A DNA stretch of 64,000 nucleotides from CAKZQX01 sp034435975 (GTDB taxonomy: Bacteria; Chloroflexota; Chloroflexia; Chloroflexales; Chloroflexaceae): positions 62,001 to 126,000 of the forward strand of contig DAOTWD010000014.1 in NCBI GenBank assembly GCA_034435975.1, given 5' to 3'. The notes under the pieces were generated by a model. It was not told the origin of the DNA. It did not search any database and saw only the letters and a program-made list of their open reading frames with translations. The number at the start of each line of letters is the position of its first letter. The stretch's first letter is position 1. The translations under genes and the position numbers were made by a program. Positions 51,911 to 60,839 of this stretch are shown here, in pieces.

Positions 51911-53755
51911 TCAAAGGCTGCCATCACTGCTGTTCACAAATGGCACGTCCGTAGCCACAACCACCCGATCCCGTCCACTACGCTTGGCCTGATAGAGCGC
52001 CCGATCCGCCGCTTTGAGCAGACCTTCGGCGGTGAGACTATGATCAGGAAAGACGGCAACACCAACAGAGGCAGTGATGGTATTCAGTATATAACACTGA
52101 TGCTGTACCACCAGTGTCTTCACCCCCGCCCGTATATCCTCAGCACGTTGCCAGGCATCATACAGCGACGTACCCACCAGCACCAGCGTGAATTCTTCGC
52201 CACCATAGCGACAGGCAATGTCTGCACTCCGTATGTTGTTCCGCAAGAAGGCACCTATCGCCCGCAGCAGTGCATCACCGGCATCGTGCCCATACGTATC
52301 GTTAATATACTTAAAGTGATCAATATCCAGCATCAGCACACCGATCGCCTGCCGATGCCGTTCGGCATACAGCAATTCACGTGGCAACGTCTCATTCAGA
52401 TAGCGTCGGTTATATAGCCCGGTCAACGCATCATGGATGGCATGCTGTTGTAGCTGCTCGTTTAAGGATTGCAGTTGTTCTTCGGCCAGTTTGCGCGTGG
52501 TAATGTCGGTCGCCACGACCAGCACCTGATCAGCCGTACCATCACTCATGTACAACGGACGCTTGATGATCGAAACATAGTGAGTCTGGCCATGAACATC
52601 AACGATGCGCCGTTCGGGGATGATCAAATCGGTGCCACTGTCCAGTACCTGCTGATCTTGCTGGCGGATTTGTGCAACTTCAGACGCATCCAACTGCATT
52701 TCGGCATCCGTTTTCCCCAGCAAGGCTTCCACGGTCGTGCCATACATATCGGCCAGAGTCTGGTTAACCAGCGTAAAGCGCCCGGCCCGATCGCGCGCGC
52801 AGATGATGGCCGGATTACTATCAATAATTCGGCGCAGAAACTGCTGCTGGTGCTGCAACGCTCTTTCGGCCTGTTTACGCTCAGTAACATCGCGGGCAAT
52901 ACCATCAATGATAAGCGGTTTGCCCTCGGTATCCATCGTCACCCGCACATAGGCTTCTAACCAGACCGGTCGGCCATCTCTGGCTACATAGCATATGCAG
53001 ATCGGATCATCGGGTGGAATGGCGAGCGTCTGGAGGATGCGTTCATGTTCAGCCTGACTATCAGGATGGATCACCCGGAACGCAAAGTTGGGGTCAGCGT
53101 AATACTCTTCGGGCAGATAGCCCAGAATAGTCGTCACCGATGGGCTGATGTATTCAACATGATAAAAGGGCTGGTACCGACAGCGGAACACGATGTCGCG
53201 CGCATTTTCGGCCAGCATCCGAAAGCGATTCTCACTCTGGTACAGGGCTTCCTCAGCCTGTTTACGTTCGGTGATATCGACCACAACCCCGACCAGGAAT
53301 TCGATCTGCCCGGCAATGTTACGCACGGCTGTAACCGAGAGATCGGCCCAGAAAACTCCACCATCTTTACGGATAAAGCGCTTCTCGATGCGATAGCTGT
53401 TGATTTCTCCACGCAAGAGTTGCTGGATGTGCGCTACTGTGATGGCCCGGTCGTCTGGATGCGTCAACTGCATCAGGTTCAGGCCGAGTAGTTCTTCGGC
53501 TGTATAGCCCAGCTGCCGGGCACCATGGGTATTAAATGCGATCACATTCCCGGTGCGATCTGTTAGCCCGATGCCCACGGCCGCATTATCAAAGATAGCT
53601 TTGAGCCAGACCTCGCCAGCATGTATGACCTCCTCACGGAGCGCAGATAGTTCCTGCTGATAGGCAACTCGTTCTAATTCCAATTCGGCAATGCGCTGAC
53701 GCAGCACCTGAAGCTCATCCTGTGCAGCAGCGGAGGTGTGATGGTTGTTGTGCAT
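51911..53755 (-). CDS. PAS-PAS-PAS-GGDEF diguanylate cyclase
   Basis: A 614-residue protein with a short N-terminal coiled coil (LQVLRQRIAELELERVAYQQ), three PAS domains each ended by DITERKQAEEAL-type linkers (about 50-165, 170-300, 300-425), and a C-terminal GGDEF domain. The cyclase motif is RYGGEEFTLVLVG, and the inhibitory RSAD (RxxD) site sits five residues before it, so both catalysis and product feedback are expected. DALTGLYNRRYL opens the domain. The ATG at 53755 is preferred to the upstream TTG. It is not in an operon. Confidence 0.93.
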   Translation of the reverse strand: MHNNHHTSAAAQDELQVLRQRIAELELERVAYQQELSALREEVIHAGEVWLKAIFDNAAVGIGLTDRTGNVIAFNTHGARQLGYTAEELLGLNLMQLTHPDDRAITVAHIQQLLRGEINSYRIEKRFIRKDGGVFWADLSVTAVRNIAGQIEFLVGVVVDITERKQAEEALYQSENRFRMLAENARDIVFRCRYQPFYHVEYISPSVTTILGYLPEEYYADPNFAFRVIHPDSQAEHERILQTLAIPPDDPICICYVARDGRPVWLEAYVRVTMDTEGKPLIIDGIARDVTERKQAERALQHQQQFLRRIIDSNPAIICARDRAGRFTLVNQTLADMYGTTVEALLGKTDAEMQLDASEVAQIRQQDQQVLDSGTDLIIPERRIVDVHGQTHYVSIIKRPLYMSDGTADQVLVVATDITTRKLAEEQLQSLNEQLQQHAIHDALTGLYNRRYLNETLPRELLYAERHRQAIGVLMLDIDHFKYINDTYGHDAGDALLRAIGAFLRNNIRSADIACRYGGEEFTLVLVGTSLYDAWQRAEDIRAGVKTLVVQHQCYILNTITASVGVAVFPDHSLTAEGLLKAADRALYQAKRSGRDRVVVATDVPFVNSSDGSL

Positions 53756-53844
53756 AGGCCCCAAAACCTTCTTTCCGCAAATAGCCCGTAAAGCCTGCCT
53801 GAAAAGGGGCAGTAAGGATCAGGATATCCTCTCAATATGCAGAA

Positions 53845-54047
53845 GGTACGCGGTCACTTGAACACCACGTCTTTTTCACCTGGGATAGCGTGGAAAAAAC
53901 GCTTTTTTCCTCCCAAATCTTCGCCGTAGGCAAAATTTTGGAGAACGGGGAAAACAGACAGAGGAGGGGCGCATAGCTGTGCTGCTCTCTATCTGCCGAA
54001 GGCGAAAAGGCAAGGTAACCGAACCATCACGTACATCCTGTCAATAT
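53845..54047. repeat. Family A palindromic repeat, copy 6
   Basis: Left arm GTACGCGGTCACTTGAAC and GTCTTTTTCACCTGGGATAG; right arm CTGCCGAAGGCGAAAAGG and ATCACGTACATCCTGTCAAT. At about 200 bases it is longer than other copies because of extra sequence between the arms. Confidence 0.6.
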
Positions 54048-54158
54048 GAGCATACCAATCCCTATTATAAAGCATAGTATCAGTAAAGTTAGTTAAAAAT
54101 CGTTGTTTTACGTCGGTCGTTGTGCTGGTCAGGCATCACTGTGGTCAGACACCACTGC

Positions 54159-54186
54159 TTGCCCCACGTCTCTTCTATGGTATAGT
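54159..54186 (+). promoter_or_regulatory. Promoter of the SDR gene
   Basis: TTGCCC (54159-54164) and TATAGT (54181-54186) with a 16-base spacer, 40 bases before the start codon of the dehydrogenase. Confidence 0.5.
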
Positions 54187-54226
54187 GAATATACATACAA
54201 GCTACTGATACGAAAGGACGACAGGT

Positions 54227-55084
54227 ATGCACGGCAAAGTTTGTCTGATTACCGGAGCGAATTCGGGCATTGGCAAAGTCACTGCCCTGGAACTGGCCCG
54301 ACAGGGTGCAACGGTGGTGATGGTTTGTCGCAACACCGCAAAAGGTACCGCCGCCCGGAGTGAGATTCGCGCTGCCAGCGGTAACACTGCCGTAGATTTG
54401 TTGCTGGCCGATCTGTCTTCGCTGGCATCAGTGCGTGAACTGGCGGCGACCTTCCAACAGCGGTACCCGCGCCTTGATGTGCTGATCAACAATGCCGGCA
54501 TCTATCGGGCGCGCTATACGGAGACGATCGATGGGTTTGAGCAAACGTTTGCTGTGAATCACCTCGCGCCCTTCTTGCTCACAAATCTGCTGCGTGAGCT
54601 ACTAATTGCCAGCGCTCCGGCTCGAATTATCACCGTTTCTTCCGAGGGCCACCGCTGGGCACGCATCAATTTCAATGACCTGCACGGCAAGCGCGGTTAT
54701 AACGGGATGCGGGCCTATACGCAATCCAAGCTCGCCAACATTCTCTTTACCTATGAACTGGCGCGGCAACTGGCAGGCACAGGTGTAACAGCTAACTGTC
54801 TGCATCCAGGAGGAGTTGCCACGAACTTTGCGAAAGAGGAGGCAGGACTATTTGGCATACTGTTCGGCCTGATGCGTCCTGTTCTACGCACACCCGAACA
54901 GGGGGCCGCGACCTCGATTTACCTTGCCACTGCACCTGCCGTTGCCGACGTTACCGGCACCTATTTCCGCGACAAGCGTCCTGCCCGCTCTTCGCGTCTA
55001 TCCTACGATCAGGCCACCTGGCAACGCCTGTGGGACGTCAGCGCCGAACTGGTAGACCTGCCAGTGCTGACCGCGGCCAAATAG
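54227..55084 (+). CDS. Short-chain dehydrogenase/reductase
   Basis: A 285-residue NAD(P)-dependent oxidoreductase of the retinol-dehydrogenase-like SDR group. The cofactor loop is CLITGANSGIGKVTALELAR, followed by VLINNAGIYRA, catalytic Ser in ITVSSEGHRWA, and Tyr/Lys in AYTQSKLANILFTYELAR. The cofactor-specific Arg in VVMVCRNTAK suggests NADP. AAAGGACGACAGGT lies before the ATG. Substrate is unknown. It stands alone between two repeats. Confidence 0.93.
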   Translation: MHGKVCLITGANSGIGKVTALELARQGATVVMVCRNTAKGTAARSEIRAASGNTAVDLLLADLSSLASVRELAATFQQRYPRLDVLINNAGIYRARYTETIDGFEQTFAVNHLAPFLLTNLLRELLIASAPARIITVSSEGHRWARINFNDLHGKRGYNGMRAYTQSKLANILFTYELARQLAGTGVTANCLHPGGVATNFAKEEAGLFGILFGLMRPVLRTPEQGAATSIYLATAPAVADVTGTYFRDKRPARSSRLSYDQATWQRLWDVSAELVDLPVLTAAK

Positions 55085-55129
55085 TGTGGGCACGAAACCT
55101 TTACGTGGAGCGATCGTTGAGCACTACAT

Positions 55130-55240
55130 TGGGTTTCGCCTTCAGCAGATCCGGTTCTCAATTTTCGCCGAAAGCGAAAATTGAGAACCAGAAGAGAGTC
55201 GCTTTGACCCGACCGCAGGCACAAAAGATGTGGTGTGTGC
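55130..55240. repeat. Family A repeat, copy 7, with perfect inner hairpin
   Basis: Outer arms GGGTTTCGCCTTCAGCAG and GACCGCAGGCACAAAAGATG are degenerate family A. Inside is a perfect 16-base stem GGTTCTCAATTTTCGC (55153-55168) with its complement (55174-55189) and a CGAAA loop. It lies between convergent gene ends (55084 and 55271), a good place for a two-way terminator. Confidence 0.6.
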
Positions 55241-55270
55241 GCGACTGCGCCACTTGTGGCATGAGAAAGA

Positions 55271-57202
55271 TTAACGCCTGCGCTCACGACCATAGGCAAT
55301 GATTTCGTCCAGGAAGCGGGCGGGCTGTAGCTGCTGGCCGCGCTTGCGCCGCGCCGTCCATGACAGATACAGTCGCTCGGCAGCGCGAGTCATTGCGACA
55401 TAGCACAGCCGGCGCTCCTCCTCAATACCCTCCGGCGTGCCCAGGCTGCGTTCGTGCGGCAGTGTGCCCTCCTCCAACCCGACTACAAACACCACCGCCC
55501 ACTCCAGCCCCTTGGCAGCGTGGATCGTCAACAGTTGCACCTGATCACGCTCGGCATCCGTGTCATCCAGGCTGGTCAGCAGGGCTACCTCCTGCAAGAA
55601 CGTGCGCAGGTCGCCATGCTCGCCTATAGCAACCTGCAACTCCTGCAAATGTGCCCGTGCATCGGGCAGTTCCTCTGGTGACAGCCGCTGCTCCAGCGCC
55701 GCCATATACCCGCTCTGCTCCAGCACATCGGCCAGCAAGTGGTCAGGGGGATAGGAACTATCGGCCAGGCGCTGCCAGCGTGCCAGCAGACCGGCCAACA
55801 TGCGGGCACCCTGCGCCGCCCGCGCTGGCAACTGCTGCTGTGCCGCTGGTTGGCCCAGCACGGTTGCTAGCGGCAGCCCATTCTGCGCAGCCAGCCCGGC
55901 CAGTGTTGCCAGCGACTGCGCTCCTAGACCACGTGGCGGCACATTCGCAATCCGCGTCAGGCTCAGGCTATCGGCTGGATTGACAATCACCCGCAGGTAG
56001 GCCAGTGCATCGCGGATCACCGCCCGGTCATAAAAACCTGTGCCGCCGCGCACTTGATACGGCAGCCGTGCCTGATGCAACGCCGTTTCAAGAGGACGAC
56101 TCATATGGCGCGAGCGGTAGAGGATCGCCATCTCGCTCAAACGGCGGCCCTGGCGCAGCAGGTTCTGCATTTCGCGCACTACCTGTGTCGCCTCATCCTG
56201 AGCATCCTGTGCCTCCTGAATATGCAGGCAATGTTCGCCCTGCCGCCGCTCACTGACCGCCCGCAGCGCCATCGGCGGTACCATCCGGCTGTGACGAATG
56301 ACAGCATAGGCTGCATCCAGAATGGGCTGGGGACTGCGGTAGCTGGTGGTCAACTCTACAATTTGCGCCTGGGGAAAATCATGAGCGAAGCGGGTAATGA
56401 TCGTATGGTCAGCATTACGAAAGCCATAGATCGCTTGCATGCTATCGCCAACCACAAACAACGAGCGCGGCTGATTAGCATGTGGACGCGAGAGCAACTC
56501 GATCAACGCATGCTGTGCCGGATCGGTGTCCTGATATTCATCGACCAGGATATGCGCCCAACGGGCCTGGTAGCGCTCCAGCAGATCGGCATGCTCGCTC
56601 AACAGGCGGTGGGTTAGCAGAATCAGATCGTCAAAATCAAGCGCGTTGGCTCGTTCAAGTGCCCACTGATAGCGGCGATAGCAACCCGCCACGAACGCTG
56701 CCTGTGGGTCGCGGGCAAAGCGTGCCAGCATCCGTGGTGTGAGCATACGGCTCTTGGCCCGCGAAATCTGGCGCAATAGTTCATCGGCTTCCAGTAAAAT
56801 CGGTGCCCGCTCGGTCGCCGCATCGAGCGCCTCGGCTGCCAGTTGGCGCTGCTCATCGCCAGCATAGATCGTGAAATCGGGTGTATAGCGCCCAATACGT
56901 CCGGCCAATTCGACGCGCAAAATCTTCGTACAGACGGCATGGAAGGTACCGGTCGTCAGTCCGCGACTGCGGGTGCCGAGCAGTTCGCGCAGGCGTCCAC
57001 GTAACTCACGGGCAGCCTTATTGGTAAACGTCACTGCCAGCACACTGGCCGGTGGCACACCATAATGTTCGATCAGATAGGCAATCCGCAGAGTCAACAC
57101 TCGTGTCTTACCGCTGCCTGCCCCCGCCCGCACCAGCACCGTGCCAATCGGTGCCATCACCGCTGCTCGCTGTTCTGCATTCAGTGTGGTCAAAAGGTGC
57201 AT
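55271..57202 (-). CDS. UvrD/PcrA-family ATP-dependent DNA helicase
   Basis: A 643-residue superfamily 1A helicase that unwinds DNA 3' to 5' in repair or replication. Motifs are visible in order: LNAEQRAAVMAPIG (Q motif), VRAGAGSGKTRVLT (I), LAVTFTNKAARELRGRLREL (Ia), HILVDEYQDTDPAQ (II), VVGDSMQAIYGFRNAD (III), AILYRSRHMSRPLE (IV), LLTIHAAKGLEWAVVFVVGL (V) and YVAMTRAAERLYLSW (VI). It is shorter than typical PcrA (about 730). The ATG at 57202 has GGAG before it. It lies 26 bases downstream of argD and may be cotranscribed. Confidence 0.95.
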   Translation of the reverse strand: MHLLTTLNAEQRAAVMAPIGTVLVRAGAGSGKTRVLTLRIAYLIEHYGVPPASVLAVTFTNKAARELRGRLRELLGTRSRGLTTGTFHAVCTKILRVELAGRIGRYTPDFTIYAGDEQRQLAAEALDAATERAPILLEADELLRQISRAKSRMLTPRMLARFARDPQAAFVAGCYRRYQWALERANALDFDDLILLTHRLLSEHADLLERYQARWAHILVDEYQDTDPAQHALIELLSRPHANQPRSLFVVGDSMQAIYGFRNADHTIITRFAHDFPQAQIVELTTSYRSPQPILDAAYAVIRHSRMVPPMALRAVSERRQGEHCLHIQEAQDAQDEATQVVREMQNLLRQGRRLSEMAILYRSRHMSRPLETALHQARLPYQVRGGTGFYDRAVIRDALAYLRVIVNPADSLSLTRIANVPPRGLGAQSLATLAGLAAQNGLPLATVLGQPAAQQQLPARAAQGARMLAGLLARWQRLADSSYPPDHLLADVLEQSGYMAALEQRLSPEELPDARAHLQELQVAIGEHGDLRTFLQEVALLTSLDDTDAERDQVQLLTIHAAKGLEWAVVFVVGLEEGTLPHERSLGTPEGIEEERRLCYVAMTRAAERLYLSWTARRKRGQQLQPARFLDEIIAYGRERRR

Positions 57203-57228
57203 CCCTGTTGCTCCAACGTTCCACTGCC

Positions 57229-58401
57229 TCAATGCTCCAACGCCAGCACATCCCCGATCTGCACCACGACCGTCTGGAGATCGGCATAATCAATCACCAG
57301 CGGCGGGAGCAGACGTAACACGTTGGGGCCAGCGGGTAGTGCCAGCACACCGCGCTCCAGCAGTGCGCCCAGCACTGGCTGGACACGCTGCTTCAATTCC
57401 AACCCCACCAGCAAGCCTTGCCCACGTACCTCGCGTACCTGAGGCGCGGCTATGGCCCGCAATTGTTCAAGCAACCATGCACCCTTTGCCGCAGCCTGAC
57501 CGGGAATATCCTCGGTACGTATAATCTGTAATGCGGCCCGCGCCGCCGCACACACGAGGGGATTACCGCCAAACGTCGTGCCATGAACACCCCCAGGTAG
57601 GACACCGTGCCGGGTATGCAACGCCACTGCGCCCATCGGCAATCCACCGGCAATACTCTTCGCCAGCATGAGCATATCAGGCATGACCCCGCTATGCTCA
57701 ATTGCAAACAACTTACCCGTGCGCCCAAACCCGGTCTGAATCTCATCCACCAGCAAGAGCGCCCCATGCTGGTCACAAATCTGCCGGGCAGCGCTCAGAT
57801 AATCTGGATGTGCCGGGCGCACACCACCCTCGCCCTGCACCGGCTCCAGCAACACCGCTGCTGTCTGCTCATCGACCGCGGATGCCAGCGCCTCCTGATT
57901 GTTGTAGGGGACATGGGCAAACTCAGGCACCAGGGGCAGAAATGGCTGGCGATATGTTGCTTCCCAGGTCGCACTCAAGGCCCCAAAGGTACGTCCGTGA
58001 AACCCACGCATTGCGGCGACAATACGCGGACGCCCGGTGAGCAGGCGCGCAAACTTGAGGCTGGCCTCGACTGCCTCTGCGCCACTGTTGCAGAGGAAGA
58101 TCCGCGCTGGAAAGGGAAGCACTGCCGCCAGTTCTTCCAGGTAAGCCGCCCGCTGGTCATTGTGAAAGATTTCAGGGCAACTGAGTAACTGGCTGGCCTG
58201 TGCCTGGACTGCGGCCACAATCGCCGGGTGGCTATGCCCTAGGTTGGCTGCACCCTGCCCGCCCACACAATCAATAAACCGCCGCCCTTCGGCATCCCAG
58301 AGCGACGCACCTGCTCCACGCACCAGTGCCACTGCACGCTTGGGATACAGCCCGACCTCGTACTGCTGCTCAGTTGCAATTATGGTTGAACTTTTCATCA
58401 T
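57229..58401 (-). CDS. argD: Acetylornithine aminotransferase (class III)
   Basis: A 390-residue PLP enzyme that converts N-acetylglutamate semialdehyde to N-acetylornithine in arginine synthesis. FIDCVGGQGAANLGHSHPAI, CNSGAEAVEASLKFAR, LLLVDEIQTGFGRTGKLFAI and the Schiff-base Lys in MLMLAKSIAGGLPMGAVAL fit ArgD. The lysine-biosynthesis relative LysJ is close in sequence and cannot be excluded. No other arginine gene is adjacent; the helicase gene follows after 26 bases. Confidence 0.9.
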   Translation of the reverse strand: MMKSSTIIATEQQYEVGLYPKRAVALVRGAGASLWDAEGRRFIDCVGGQGAANLGHSHPAIVAAVQAQASQLLSCPEIFHNDQRAAYLEELAAVLPFPARIFLCNSGAEAVEASLKFARLLTGRPRIVAAMRGFHGRTFGALSATWEATYRQPFLPLVPEFAHVPYNNQEALASAVDEQTAAVLLEPVQGEGGVRPAHPDYLSAARQICDQHGALLLVDEIQTGFGRTGKLFAIEHSGVMPDMLMLAKSIAGGLPMGAVALHTRHGVLPGGVHGTTFGGNPLVCAAARAALQIIRTEDIPGQAAAKGAWLLEQLRAIAAPQVREVRGQGLLVGLELKQRVQPVLGALLERGVLALPAGPNVLRLLPPLVIDYADLQTVVVQIGDVLALEH

Positions 58402-58413
58402 TCCTTATGTACG

Positions 58414-58597
58414 GGAGTTACACGGTCGCTTGAGTTGACGCCTTTTTTGCCTGCGGCAGCGGGGAAGCGCCTCTTTTTCGCCGCCATGTCTTCGCCTACA
58501 ACAAAAATGTGGTGGTAAAAACAGACAAAGTACCACTCTGCCACAGGCGAACCCTCTGTGATAATGAGTGACCGGGTACCTCACTGTCAATGAGACA
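58414..58597. repeat. Family A palindromic repeat, copy 8
   Basis: Left arm ACACGGTCGCTTGAG and CTTTTTTGCCTGCGGCAGCG; right arm CTCTGCCACAGGCGAA and GAGTGACCGGGTACCTC with CTGTCAAT at the end. It sits directly in front of argD. Confidence 0.6.
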
Positions 58598-58648
58598 CGT
58601 GACATGGTGACCACCATTTGCCGCTTTCAATCATCGCTGCCGTCCACA

Positions 58649-58861
58649 AAGAGAGCCACGCCGGCGTGGCTCTCTTCGTATCATGCCACTATGTCACCGA
58701 GTCTGTACCATCCGTCTGATCAGAGCGATATATTATAGCATAGCGAGCGGCAGACGTAGTCTCCTGCTCGATCTTTACCAAAGATTATGTCAATTAGACT
58801 TCGTGGCAGTCATCGGTACAATACAGCATCAGGCGAGCAAGTATCACGGCTTGCTCGCCTG
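58649..58861. terminator. Two strong hairpins between argD and the kinase gene
   Basis: AAGAGAGCCACGCC is followed directly by its complement (58649-58676), a perfect 28-base palindrome. At 58830-58861 a 12-base stem CAGGCGAGCAAG/CTTGCTCGCCTG with an 8-base loop is followed by AAAAAG. Neither has a T-run on the plus strand. The rest of this roughly 600-base gap shows no gene. Confidence 0.5.
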
Positions 58862-58998
58862 AAAAAGGGGGATGAGGGATGTCCATCGTAACCAGCCACC
58901 ACATAATACATGCCTGGTTACGATCAAGATACAGCATGCCATGGTATGATGAGAGGAGAATGAGTCCCGTATGAATGATCAGTGAGAGGCACATTCCT

Positions 58999-60498
58999 AT
59001 GCCAGCTACCCATACTATTCTGCAACAGCGTTACCAGCTTGAAACATTGCTGGGCCAGGGCGGATTCGGTGCCGTCTATCGAGCGCATGACCAGCGGCTG
59101 CAACAGACGGTAGCGATCAAGGAGACCATCGACCATACGCCAGATCGGGTGCGGCAGTTCGAGTATGAGGCACATCTGCTGGCCGGCTTGCGTCACCCGG
59201 CGCTTCCAGCCGTGATTGACCACTTTGTCGAGAACGGCAATCACTACCTGGTGATGCAATACATTCCTGGCGAGACATTGAGCGCGTATCTGGAACGCCA
59301 ACCACGGCGTCGGCTCAACGAGGGCGAGGCCTTACGCATTGTGACCCCTCTCCTGGCCGCGCTAGACTATATGCATCAGCGTACTCCGCCGATTATTCAC
59401 CGTGACATTAAGCCCGATAACATCCGCCTACACCCGGAAGGCTCGATCTATCTCGTCGATTTCGGACTGGCGAAGATCTATAATCCCGCGTTGCCCACCA
59501 CAACCGGTGCGCGAGCAGTGACTGCCGGCTTTTCCCCATTGGAGCAGTATGGGGTTGGCAGCACCGACGCACGCTCCGATCTGTATGCACTGGGAGCCAC
59601 GCTGTACACGATGCTCAGTGGTGAGGCAGTGTTGGAAGCCCCGCAACGGGCATTGAACGACACGTTGCTACCGTTACGCCATGTCAATCCCAGTATCTCA
59701 CCACGCATGGAGGCACTGGTGATGCGGTTGCTGGCATGAGATCCAGAGCAGCGCTATCCTGACGTCTCCACGCTCCGCCATGACGTGCAGGAATTTTTTT
59801 ACCACAGGCCGGAGGCACCTGCCGCTGGACAACCCTCTTCAGCCGGTGTCACAACCAGCCGTCTGGTGCAGTGGGAGCCAGCGATCGCCGCCGATCAGCG
59901 CGACGTACATGCCGAGATTGCTCCGCCGTTATACGACCTGGAGTATGCGAGCTTCTGGCACCGGCTCATTGCAGCCGCTATCGACGGACTGGTGATTCTG
60001 CTCTGCAGTATGCTCTTCGCCCAGTTGCTGGCGCTGAGGAGAGAAGCGAGCGGAGAGAAGTGAGGAGCGAGATGGAGGGAACGAGCGGCTCTCGCTCCTC
60101 GCTCCTCTTCTCTCACTTCTCGTCTCTTACGCATACCGCCAACTTCGCTGACATGGTTGATGGCAGCGATCCTGGTCTGGTGTTACTATCCCGTGCTCGA
60201 GAGTGCACCGATGCAGGGAACCGTTGGCAAGATCGCTCTGGGACTGGCCGTGACCGATTTGAACGGCAATCGCATTTCGTTTCAGCGCGCCTTTGCCCGT
60301 CATACCTATCGCCTGCTGTCAGCGCTCATCCTGCCGCTGCTCCTCTTCCTGGCACGCATCGTCCGCCGACCAGATCTGATACTGACCGTACTATCCACCG
60401 CGCCGCTGCTGGTTGTTCTCATCACTCGACGGCGGCAAACGCTCTATGACTGGATGACCAGTTGTGTGGTGATACACGGAAGCTCGGTGCACGAGTGA
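58999..60498 (+). pseudogene. Serine/threonine kinase with RDD domain, broken twice
   Basis: The kinase domain is complete to about residue 246: GQGGFGAVYRAHD (P-loop), VAIKETIDH (Lys), IIHRDIKPDNIRL (catalytic loop) and LVDFGLAKIYN (DFG). An in-frame TGA at 59737 stands where family members have Arg (LLA-stop-DPEQRYPDV), consistent with a CGA to TGA change. The frame continues through a linker to an RDD membrane domain (FWHRLIAAAIDGLVILL). That domain is interrupted at 60035-60129 by a purine/pyrimidine palindrome which ends the frame; the rest (LMAAILVWCYYPVLE to YDWMTSCVVI) follows in another frame. A 246-residue soluble kinase may still be made from the ATG at 58999. Confidence 0.85.
60035..60129. 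mobile_element. Purine/pyrimidine palindrome inserted in RDD domain
   Basis: GAGAAGTGAGGAGCGAG on the left and CTCGCTCCTC...CACTTCTC on the right make an imperfect hairpin of about 95 bases. RDD coding sequence lies on both sides, so this copy is an insertion into a gene. Similar purine/pyrimidine pairs lie in gaps at 3629, 12132, 13741 and 30600. Confidence 0.5.
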
Positions 60499-60545
60499 AT
60501 CCGGTCGGAGCGTAGAACGCAGAGCATGGAAGCGGAACACGAAAA

Positions 60546-60577
60546 GGCGATGGGATCATATGGATGATCCCATCGCC
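60546..60577 (-). terminator. Intrinsic terminator of the ugd unit
   Basis: On the minus strand a perfect 14-base stem GGCGATGGGATCAT with its complement and a 4-base loop is followed by TTTTC, five bases after the stop codon of the 85-residue ORF. It ends the ugd transcript. Confidence 0.8.
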
Positions 60578-60581
60578 CGGT

Positions 60582-60839
60582 TCAATCCTCAATATATTCT
60601 TTATCTTCCTCTTCCCCGATTGCCCGATCAATCTCTTGCTCCCCCAAACCTACACGAATGATATAGTCCGGTTCCGACTTGTAGCTGGTAGCCCTAGCCT
60701 GGCTCTGGCTGGCATTCAAACGGATAGCAACTCCGTACGCTCCGTGCAGGCGTGCGCGAAAGCGAACTGAAGCAGGGCGCTTCCTCTCGCCCGGAAGCGG
60801 TGCAGGGTTCCACGCCGAGAGGCAAGCAACTACGAACAT
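60582..60839 (-). CDS. Small protein coupled to ugd
   Basis: An 85-residue ORF of unknown function. Its ATG overlaps the ugd stop in TGATG and a terminator follows directly, so it is the last gene of the ugd transcript. The N-terminal 50 residues are basic with scattered Ala/Arg, and the C-terminal 30 (EPDYIIRVGLGEQEIDRAIG then EEEDKEYIED) are strongly acidic. No motif is recognised. There is no good ribosome site, so translation would depend on coupling. Confidence 0.5.
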   Translation of the reverse strand: MFVVACLSAWNPAPLPGERKRPASVRFRARLHGAYGVAIRLNASQSQARATSYKSEPDYIIRVGLGEQEIDRAIGEEEDKEYIED

